From contig RFSP01000107.1 in the NCBI GenBank assembly GCA_009923895.1, positions 1-6,539 on the forward strand: a stretch of 6,539 bases of DNA, in the 5' to 3' direction. Numbering within the stretch: the first letter of the stretch is position 1; every line of letters begins with the position of its first letter. The notes under the pieces were generated by a model. It ran no database searches and was not told the origin of the DNA. It was given only the letters and a program-made list of their open reading frames with translations. The position numbers and the translations under genes were made by a program. The stretch is from Betaproteobacteria bacterium (GTDB taxonomy: Bacteria; Pseudomonadota; Gammaproteobacteria; Burkholderiales; Burkholderiaceae_C). Positions 1-5,570 of the stretch are shown piece by piece.

Positions 1-138
1 CTCGGCGCTGGTGGCCACGAGAAGCGGAACCCGCTTGAACACGAGGTCGACCTCGCGTTGCCAGCGCTCGGGGTCGAAGTAGTTCGATGCCGGGATGCGC
101 GTGACGCCTTCGGTGAGGTGCTGCGTGCCGGCCTTGTT
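1..138 (-). other. In-frame segment resembling the N-terminus of a Rieske ring-hydroxylating oxygenase alpha subunit (partial)
   Basis: Residues 367-412 of the aminotransferase frame (NKAGTQHLTEGVTRIPASNY, then FDPERWQREVDLVFKRVP and LLVATSAE) do not look like an aminotransferase tail. A 'TRIPASxYxDPxxWxxEVxxVFxRVP' pattern is what I know from the start of Rieske-type aromatic-ring oxygenase alpha subunits. There it precedes the 2Fe-2S domain with its CxH...CxxH ligands, which would lie beyond the left edge. I see no stop codon between the two parts and no ATG on the minus strand in this stretch, so it cannot start independently as drawn. The neighbouring frames do not restore a normal aminotransferase end. 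The Rieske assignment comes from recognising the pattern, not from a search. It could instead be an unrelated C-terminal extension. Confidence 0.5.
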
Positions 139-1236
139 GTGGGCGATGGTGCGCTCGGGGTGGTGCAATTTGTCCAACCCAAACAGGCCCAGGCGGAAGG
201 TGCGGAAATCAGCCGGCTCGTCACACTGAAGCGGCACACCGGCGGCCGATTGGAGCCCCGCAGCCAGGAATTTTTTGGACGACTGGATGTCGGGGTCGGT
301 GGTGTAACTCACCACCACACCCGGGGCCTCAAAGCCCGGTGCCGCCACACTGGGAAAGCCGTGCTCTTTGAGCAGGGCGCGCACGCGCTGACCCAGATCC
401 ATCTCATGGGTGCGCGCTTTTTCAAAGCCATAGTGCTGCGTCTCCACCAAAGCGTCGCGCAGACGCAGCAAGGCATCCGTGGGCATGGTGGCATGGTAGG
501 CATGGGCCCCACCTTCGTAGGTTTCCATGATTTGCACCCACTTGCGCAAGTCCATCGCGAAGCTCGAGCTCTGCGTTTTTTCAAGGGTCTGACGGGCGCG
601 CTCGCTGAGCATGACCATGGCGCAGCAGGGTGATCCGCTCCAAGCCTTTTGCGGAGCAGAGATGAGCACGTCCACTCCCGTGGCCTGCATGTCCACCCAC
701 ATGGCTCCCGAGGCGATGCAGTCCAGCACCAGCAGGCCGCCGTGCGCATGAACGGCTTGGGCCACCTGACGCAGGTAATCATCCGGCAACATCATGCCGG
801 CCGAGGTTTCCACGTGGGGCGCAAAAACCACTGCGGGCTTTTCTTTGGCAATGGCAGCACACACTTCGTTGATCGGTGCGGGGACCCACGCAGATTGCGA
901 AGTGTTTTCAAGGCGACGGGCCTTGAGAACGGTATGGCTGGACGGGATGTGCCCCATGTCAAAGATCTGGGTCCAGCGGAAGCTGAACCACCCATTGCGA
1001 ATCACCATGACGTGCTGGCCCGCCGCAAATTGACGCGCCACCGACTCCATGCCGAAGGTCCCGCTCCCCGGCACGATGGCCACCGAATGCGCACCGTACA
1101 CCGACTTCAAAAGCCGTGAAATGTCTTTCATCACGCCCTGAAAGCGGGCCGACATGTGATTCAGAGCACGGTCGGTGTAGACGACCGAATATTCATACAG
1201 TCCGTCGGGATCGACGTGGGGGAGAAGTCCGGGCAT
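1..1236 (-). CDS. Class V PLP-dependent aminotransferase (alanine/serine-glyoxylate type), 3' partial, with an unusual in-frame C-terminal continuation
   Basis: This gene encodes a fold-type I transaminase of the alanine-glyoxylate/serine-glyoxylate family, expected to be cytoplasmic and to move an amino group from an amino acid to a 2-oxo acid. The frame is open for 412 codons with no stop before the left edge. Visible landmarks are the cofactor-phosphate loop PGSGTFGME (56-64), HVETSAGM (141-148), the PLP-ring aspartate in LDCIASGA (D172), the Schiff-base lysine in SAPQKAWSGSP (K197), and FRLGLFG (347-353), whose arginine (R348) sits where the family binds the substrate carboxylate. The ATG start is supported by AAGGA at 1244-1248, 7 nt upstream. 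Family members normally stop about 15-25 residues after the FRLGLFG motif. This one continues at least 59 residues and changes character near residue 367 (see separate entry). It is separated from the transporter operon by 185 nt. The amino donor is unknown. Confidence 0.88.
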   Translation of the reverse strand, partial: MPGLLPHVDPDGLYEYSVVYTDRALNHMSARFQGVMKDISRLLKSVYGAHSVAIVPGSGTFGMESVARQFAAGQHVMVIRNGWFSFRWTQIFDMGHIPSSHTVLKARRLENTSQSAWVPAPINEVCAAIAKEKPAVVFAPHVETSAGMMLPDDYLRQVAQAVHAHGGLLVLDCIASGAMWVDMQATGVDVLISAPQKAWSGSPCCAMVMLSERARQTLEKTQSSSFAMDLRKWVQIMETYEGGAHAYHATMPTDALLRLRDALVETQHYGFEKARTHEMDLGQRVRALLKEHGFPSVAAPGFEAPGVVVSYTTDPDIQSSKKFLAAGLQSAAGVPLQCDEPADFRTFRLGLFGLDKLHHPERTIAHNKAGTQHLTEGVTRIPASNYFDPERWQREVDLVFKRVPLLVATSAE

Positions 1237-1421
1237 GGCGTCTTCCTTGATTGCGTTTCAAGCAGACATCTTATCCTCAAGCCAAAGGCCTCGTGGATCC
1301 CTCAACGAGCGCCAATCCGATAGAACCTGGATGGATCAAGGCAAAGAGGACCGCTGTTCGCTCGGGTTACCCACGCCAATGATCGATCGTACGACCACCG
1401 CCTCTGACGGTCACAGCGCCT
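1237..1421. other. Non-coding gap between the membrane-protein gene and the aminotransferase gene
   Basis: These 185 nt hold no credible gene. They must contain any separate promoter for the aminotransferase and any terminator for the transporter operon. I find only the aminotransferase ribosome-binding site (AAGGA at 1244-1248). No hairpin followed by a T-run is visible on the minus strand after the stop at 1422, and no convincing -35/-10 pair. A TAAGAT at 1270-1275 (minus) could be a -10 box but has no matching -35 at 16-18 nt. Confidence 0.6.
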
Positions 1422-2753
1422 TCATGGCATGAGCCAAGCATTCAAAGCCACCAAATAACAACATCCTGACAAGCACACCAAGACGCCCCACACGGCGCTT
1501 CGGCGCGTCAGCAACTGGGACACGGGAACCTCAAAGGTGGTGGCGGCCACCGCCACGGGCAAGGTCCAAATGGCCAAGGCTGCGCTCAGTCCCCAGGCCA
1601 AGACCCCGGCGTTGACCAAGATCACCCCGGCGATCCCAAAAGGACCGGATGCGACCAAAGGCACCAGCAAACTGATCCCAATCATGGGATGCAAACCCAC
1701 CTGTCCCAAAAGAACCAGCACCGTCACCAACAAAGTAAGCAACATGCCGCCGGACACCAGACTCGGCAGCAAGGTCTGAGCGAAGTGTTGCACCTCGGGC
1801 AAGGTGGCCAAAGACACCCCCATGACCTGGGCCCCCACCACGATGAGCAACTCATCAGACAGACGTGAAAAGTGACCCCAGGTGGCGCGAAGAGTCGCCC
1901 TCGCCACCGCCTGGCCTCGCCAGGCCAAGTAGGGCAAACAAATGGCCGGCAGGGCCAGGGTCACGGCCTGCAAGCCTGAAAAACCTGTCGCAGTCAGCAA
2001 GAGCACCGCACCCAGGATGACCGACATGGGCACGACCAGAGGACCCAACGCTCGCAAGCTCAGTGGCCAGTCGCTCCACTTCAGATCGGGAATGAAGATG
2101 GCATGGGCCCAGGCCAATGCCAGGGCACCCAAACCTGCACCAATCAACATCAGCTGCCACAGCGGCGCCGAAGGCACCAACGAGCTGGTAAAGGCCATGG
2201 CCACAAACAGCGGTGACCACATGATGGAAGCGCCGACACCACGGGCGGCGCACAGGGCCAGCTGCACCCGAAAGGCCGGTGTCGCTTCGCGCGTCACCAC
2301 CGGCGCCAACACCGCCATGGCCCCCGCATTCAGAACCGCGCTCAGTCCATGGGATCCCATGAGCGTCCAATGCAAGGCTTGAGAAGGGGTCAAGCGGGTC
2401 ATGCGCTGATGCAGCGTGTCGCTTTGCGGGCTCGATTGCGCCGTGGCACGCAACAACAGCACAGACGGCAAGAAGCCGCCGAAGATTTGCACTTGGGACA
2501 GGCCTTGCAACAACCCCTCAGGGCTCCCGCGCCAAAGTGCCAACCCTGCCGCCACACTGCACACCACACCAAAAAGGATTTGAATGTGGTGGCTGGCGCG
2601 CAGGAGCGCAAGCCACAAGAAAAGGACCAGCGCCACCTTGGCAACCATCGACAGCCACACAAGCCCGGTCAACAACGAGGCGACCACGCACACCCAGACA
2701 CACAACAAGAGCCCTGCCGAGACCTTGGGGGTCCAGTGCAGCGCGAACTTCAT
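1422..2753 (-). CDS. Polytopic membrane protein, probable secondary transporter (ion-transporter superfamily-like)
   Basis: The 443-residue product is almost entirely hydrophobic, with about 11-13 predicted membrane segments and short polar loops (roughly residues 105-127, 222-232 and 280-300). It lacks an ABC permease EAA loop and nucleotide-binding motifs, so it is not part of the ABC complex by sequence. Two motifs about 217 residues apart resemble each other: GSHGLSAVLNAGAMAVLAP (133-151) and GQVGLHPMIGISLLVPLV (350-367). Each has G-x-x-G-L followed by a proline-containing hydrophobic stretch. Such a repeat is typical of two-fold-duplicated secondary transporters (IT superfamily, DctM/CitM-like), and GLHP resembles motifs in some of these. 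I infer an anion or organic-acid carrier but cannot name the family. An in-frame GTG directly precedes the ATG. I chose the ATG because TGAG lies 6 nt upstream of it, which would be too close to the GTG. It starts 7 nt after the permease stop, so it is probably co-transcribed. Confidence 0.72.
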   Translation of the reverse strand: MKFALHWTPKVSAGLLLCVWVCVVASLLTGLVWLSMVAKVALVLFLWLALLRASHHIQILFGVVCSVAAGLALWRGSPEGLLQGLSQVQIFGGFLPSVLLLRATAQSSPQSDTLHQRMTRLTPSQALHWTLMGSHGLSAVLNAGAMAVLAPVVTREATPAFRVQLALCAARGVGASIMWSPLFVAMAFTSSLVPSAPLWQLMLIGAGLGALALAWAHAIFIPDLKWSDWPLSLRALGPLVVPMSVILGAVLLLTATGFSGLQAVTLALPAICLPYLAWRGQAVARATLRATWGHFSRLSDELLIVVGAQVMGVSLATLPEVQHFAQTLLPSLVSGGMLLTLLVTVLVLLGQVGLHPMIGISLLVPLVASGPFGIAGVILVNAGVLAWGLSAALAIWTLPVAVAATTFEVPVSQLLTRRSAVWGVLVCLSGCCYLVALNAWLMP

Positions 2754-2760
2754 CACAGGC

Positions 2761-3636
2761 TCAGTGCTGCATTCCCCACTTCTTCACAGTCACCCGCTCC
2801 AAATTGCGGAAGATGATGCTCTCCACCAAAAGGCCGATGAGAATCACAGTGAACAAGCCGGCAAATACCGCAGGGATGTCGAGGATGTTTTTGTTTTCAT
2901 AGATGAACCAGCCCAAGCCTCCAGATTTGGAGGTGGTGCCAAACACCAACTCAGCAGCAATGAGCGTTCGCCAAGCAAAGGCCCAACCCACCTTGAGCCC
3001 AGACAAGATGCTGGGCAGCGCGGCCGGCACCAGAATCTTGACCACATAGTTGGGGCCGCTCAAGCCGTAATTGCGGCCCACCATTCGCAGGGTCGGTGAC
3101 ACCGCTTTGAAGCCCGAATGCGTGTTCAACGCCACAGGCCACATCACGGAGTGCACCAAGACGAACACAATGCTGGGGTCTCCCAGACCCAACCAAATCA
3201 AAGCCAAAGGCAACAATGCGATGGCGGGCAGTGGGTTGAGCATGGCCGTCAATGACTCCAGCAAATCCTCACCCAGCCGGGTGGTGATGGCCAACACACT
3301 CAAAATCAATGCCAAGACCAGTCCGATGACATAGCCTTTGAGCAGCACGCCCATCGACACTGCCGTCTTGGACACCATGTCACCGTTTCGCGTGTGCTCC
3401 ACCAAAGAGGCCACCGTTTCGCTGAAGGTGGGCAACACCAAAGGATTGCCCAAAGAGCGGGCGTACCACTCCCACACCAACGCCAGCAACGCCAACAAGA
3501 AGGTCTTTCGCAGCCAGCCTTGGGCGGTCAAGCGGTCCATCCAACTCAGAGGCTGGGTGATCACGCCAAAGTCTTGCTCCTGAGCCTGTGATCTCACAAT
3601 CTCTGCGCGGACCGGGGGCGTGGGTTTGTCACGCAT
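2761..3636 (-). CDS. ABC transporter permease, NitT/TauT (SsuC/TauC-like) family
   Basis: This gene encodes the inner-membrane channel subunit of a nitrate/taurine/sulfonate-type ABC importer, 291 residues, slightly longer than usual for the family because of a hydrophilic N-terminus of about 40 residues. About six membrane segments follow, starting near residue 44. The cytoplasmic coupling (EAA-type) loop covers about 186-213, with VGRNYGLSGPNYVVKILVPA, then ALPSILSGLKVG and AWRTLIAAEL (to 230). This pattern is characteristic of TauC/SsuC permeases, and the conserved glycine is G191. The frame is open upstream to 3807, but the ATG at 3636 is preceded by GGAGG at 3643-3647 with a 6-nt spacer, and the upstream extension overlaps the ATPase coding frame and looks non-native. 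The gene overlaps the ATPase gene by 8 nt, which indicates translational coupling and a shared transporter complex. Confidence 0.93.
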   Translation of the reverse strand: MRDKPTPPVRAEIVRSQAQEQDFGVITQPLSWMDRLTAQGWLRKTFLLALLALVWEWYARSLGNPLVLPTFSETVASLVEHTRNGDMVSKTAVSMGVLLKGYVIGLVLALILSVLAITTRLGEDLLESLTAMLNPLPAIALLPLALIWLGLGDPSIVFVLVHSVMWPVALNTHSGFKAVSPTLRMVGRNYGLSGPNYVVKILVPAALPSILSGLKVGWAFAWRTLIAAELVFGTTSKSGGLGWFIYENKNILDIPAVFAGLFTVILIGLLVESIIFRNLERVTVKKWGMQH

Positions 3637-4429
3637 GCACCACCTCCGCTTGCGTGTCATTCCCAACATTTTCAGCAAACAGCATCTGGTGAATCCGATC
3701 GGAGAGTCGACGTCCCGTGGCCGAGTCCACCGGATCGGTCCCGTCGCTGTTGAGTTCTGCGCGCACCTGTCCCGGGTGCGCAGACAACAGCAAGATGCGA
3801 TTGCCAATGCGAACCGCCTCTGGAATGGAGTGGGTCACAAAGAGGACCGTAAAGTGGGTGTCGTCCCACAATTGAAGCAACTCGTCTTGCATCTTGCGCC
3901 GGGTGAGCGCATCCAGGGCGGCAAAGGGTTCGTCCATCAGCAGCACATCGGGCTCCATGGCCATGCCGCGTGCAATGGCCACCCGTTGCTTCATGCCGCC
4001 TGACAAGGTGTGCGGATAAGACGATGCAAACCTTGACAGGTTGACCTTGGCAATGAAGTCTGCGGCTCGTTCGCGAGCGGCCTTGCCAGACAAGCGGCCA
4101 GAAGACTCCAAGGCAAACACCACGTTTTCCAACACCGTCTTCCACGGCAGCAGCTGGTCAAACTCCTGAAACACCATCATACGGTCGGGGCCAGGGCGTG
4201 TGACGCGCTCGCCTTTGAGCCGAAACTCCCCCTCGACCGGTTGCAGATAGCCCCCAGCAGCCTTCAGCAAGGTGGACTTGCCGCAGCCTGAAGGTCCCAG
4301 CAACACAAAGCGATCGCCGGGGTAGACATCAAAACTCACGCGGTAGGTGGCGGTCACCAGATGCTGCGGTGTCTTGTATTGCAGAGTCACACCGTCGGCC
4401 TGCAATAAAGGGGGGGTCCCTGCGTTCAT
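3629..4429 (-). CDS. ABC transporter ATP-binding protein, NitT/TauT (SsuB/TauB-like) family
   Basis: This 266-residue protein is the ATP-hydrolysing subunit that would drive the adjacent permease, at the cytoplasmic face of the membrane. All nucleotide-binding motifs are intact: Walker A GPSGCGKST (45-53), Q-loop VFQEFDQLLPW (86-96, Q88), signature LSGGMKQR (142-149), Walker B VLLMDEP (162-168), D-loop ALDA (171-174) and switch histidine H200 in FVTHSI. The LLPW after the Q-loop is typical of the taurine/sulfonate/nitrate subfamily. Length is normal for the family. The frame is open for six more codons upstream (ATG at 4447), but the ATG at 4429 has AGGAG at 4435-4439 with a 5-nt spacer and gives the usual N-terminus. 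Its 3' end overlaps the permease start by 8 nt. The substrate cannot be inferred from an ATPase. Confidence 0.95.
   Translation of the reverse strand: MNAGTPPLLQADGVTLQYKTPQHLVTATYRVSFDVYPGDRFVLLGPSGCGKSTLLKAAGGYLQPVEGEFRLKGERVTRPGPDRMMVFQEFDQLLPWKTVLENVVFALESSGRLSGKAARERAADFIAKVNLSRFASSYPHTLSGGMKQRVAIARGMAMEPDVLLMDEPFAALDALTRRKMQDELLQLWDDTHFTVLFVTHSIPEAVRIGNRILLLSAHPGQVRAELNSDGTDPVDSATGRRLSDRIHQMLFAENVGNDTQAEVVHA
3643..3647 (-). promoter_or_regulatory. Ribosome-binding site of the permease, inside the ATPase gene
   Basis: GGAGG on the minus strand lies 6 nt before the ATG at 3636, within the last codons of the ATPase gene (…QAEVVHA). It decides the permease start against the longer open frame that begins at 3807. 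Confidence 0.8.
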
Positions 4430-4434
4430 CGGGT

Positions 4435-4439
4435 CTCCT
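4435..4439 (-). promoter_or_regulatory. Ribosome-binding site of the ABC ATPase gene
   Basis: AGGAG on the minus strand lies 5 nt before the ATG at 4429. It supports this start over the ATG 18 nt further upstream, which would lie 5' of the site. Confidence 0.75.
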
Positions 4440-4475
4440 GCGTGCACCTGGTTTTTATTTCACACCAAAAGGAAC

Positions 4476-4496
4476 AAAAAACGGCATCAGCTGCCG
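4476..4496 (-). terminator. Small hairpin plus T-run at the end of the substrate-binding protein gene (possible partial terminator)
   Basis: On the minus strand CGGCA (4496-4492) pairs with TGCCG (4486-4482) across a 5-nt loop that contains most of the stop codon (TGA, 4489-4487). Six T residues follow directly (4481-4476). Five pairs, four of them G-C, make a weak intrinsic terminator. In ABC operons such a site after the binding-protein gene commonly lowers expression of the ATPase and permease genes relative to the binding protein. That role is an inference here. Confidence 0.5.
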
Positions 4497-5494
4497 GGAA
4501 GATCGTGAACCTCCGGGAAGAACAAGTCCTTCCAAGATGCGGGCCGGTTCTTCAAAGTGCCCACCTGATGCATGAACTGGGCGTATGGCAGCAGCCGCTC
4601 AGGTGCCATGGTGTAGTGCACCTGAGGGTCGTTCATGATGGCCAAAATCTTGTCGACATTTTCCTTGCCCCCTCCCTCTGCCACATATTGCTCCGCCGCC
4701 TTTCGCTTGTTGGCATTGATGAGGTCGGTGGCCTCCCGCAGGGCGTCCACCATGGCTTTGTAAGACTTGGGGTTCTCGGTTCTGAACTTGTTGGTGGACC
4801 ACACCATCAAGAAGGTGTTGGCACCTCCCATGACGTCGTACGAGTTCAATACCACGCGGGTGCCTGGCACCTCCAAGGCCTGATTTTGGAAAGGCGGCGA
4901 TGTGAACTGCGACGCAATTTCAGCGCTGCCCGAAAGCATGGCCCTCAATCCCTCAGGGTGGGTCAAGTTGACCATCAGCGGATTGAGTTTTTTGAAGTTT
5001 TCTGCGCCAAACTCACGTGCGACCGCCATTTGCAGGTACGTGGTTTGTACCGACGATCCCGCACCGGCCATGGCAATGCGATCTTTGTCGGTGAAGTCTT
5101 TGATCGTTTTGATGTTGGGATTGCGAGTGACCAACAAATTCGGCATGGACGACAAGGCGGCCACCCCACGCACATCGACGTTGCCGCGGGTGCGATCCCA
5201 CAAAATAAGAGCCGGGCCCGTGCCTCCGGCCGCAAAATGCAATCCGCCTGAGAGCAAGGCGTCATTGGCGGCTGCCCCGGCCCCCAGCGTGGCCCAACTC
5301 ACCTTGGTGCTGGGCAAGCCGTTCTTGGCCAAATGCTTCTCGACCAGCTTTTCTGCCTTCATCACGGTCAATTGCATATAGCCAATGCCGTATTGGGACA
5401 TGAGCTTGAGTTCGCTGACCTCAGCCTGGGCCGACGCCACCCACAGGGGGGCCACGGCGGCCACCATCAGAGCTTTCCAACGGGTCCATTTCAT
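4487..5494 (-). CDS. ABC transporter periplasmic substrate-binding protein, NitT/TauT (NMT1/SsuA-like) family
   Basis: This 335-residue protein has an N-terminal signal peptide: positive residues in MKWTRWK, a hydrophobic core to about residue 20, and an A-Q-A site predicting cleavage after residue 24. It is therefore exported to the periplasm, where it would capture the ligand for the adjacent transporter. The mature part fits the two-lobed NMT1/SsuA fold: a first-lobe loop TLGAGAAANDALLSGGLHFA (69-88), AMAGAGSSVQT (141-151) at the hinge-side helix start, and THPEGLRAMLSGSAEIAS (178-195) in the second lobe. These are the places where the family contacts its ligand, but the residues do not identify the substrate. 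Candidates from the family include sulfonates, taurine, aromatic carboxylates and pyrimidine precursors. The start is supported by AAGGAG at 5503-5508, 8 nt upstream. Being first in the transporter unit, it probably has the highest expression. Confidence 0.92.
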   Translation of the reverse strand: MKWTRWKALMVAAVAPLWVASAQAEVSELKLMSQYGIGYMQLTVMKAEKLVEKHLAKNGLPSTKVSWATLGAGAAANDALLSGGLHFAAGGTGPALILWDRTRGNVDVRGVAALSSMPNLLVTRNPNIKTIKDFTDKDRIAMAGAGSSVQTTYLQMAVAREFGAENFKKLNPLMVNLTHPEGLRAMLSGSAEIASQFTSPPFQNQALEVPGTRVVLNSYDVMGGANTFLMVWSTNKFRTENPKSYKAMVDALREATDLINANKRKAAEQYVAEGGGKENVDKILAIMNDPQVHYTMAPERLLPYAQFMHQVGTLKNRPASWKDLFFPEVHDLPGS

Positions 5495-5570
5495 CTCAGG
5501 TTCTCCTTCGTTGAGGTTGCGGTCTTCTCGATCTTGTATCCAAGAGTTCAGCCCTGTCTATCGGTACTGA
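5495..5570. other. Intergenic gap upstream of the transporter operon
   Basis: These 76 nt separate the carboxyltransferase stop from the binding-protein start. They contain the AAGGAG ribosome-binding site (5503-5508). A perfect 8-bp palindrome CTGATCAG (5567-5574) spans the carboxyltransferase stop codon and is probably coincidental. I see no clear terminator, and no promoter strong enough to call, so transcription could read through from the carboxyltransferase gene. Confidence 0.5.

Noticed and set aside
58..633. 191-codon open frame on the plus strand
   Set aside because: It is antisense to the aminotransferase frame, which carries the PLP lysine and other family motifs. The plus-strand product shows no domain features and no ribosome-binding site I would trust.
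1310..1380. Direct 7-mer repeat CGCCAAT at 1310-1316 and 1374-1380 in the intergenic gap
   Set aside because: A 7-base match in 185 nt with no dyad symmetry or promoter alignment is too weak to call an operator.
1381..1421. Possible terminator after the membrane-protein gene (GACCG...CGGT near 1400 on the minus strand)
   Set aside because: Only four consecutive pairs form and no T-run follows, so it does not meet the pattern of an intrinsic terminator.
3637..3807. N-terminal extension of the permease to an upstream start at 3807
   Set aside because: The extension is encoded antiphase to well-conserved ATPase sequence, is Cys/Arg-rich, and the ATG at 3636 has an excellent ribosome-binding site.
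4442..5251. 269-codon open frame on the plus strand
   Set aside because: It lies antisense to the binding-protein gene, whose signal peptide, ribosome-binding site and conserved motifs are clear. The translated product is His/Arg/Gly-rich and low in recognisable motifs, as expected of a shadow frame in G+C-rich DNA.
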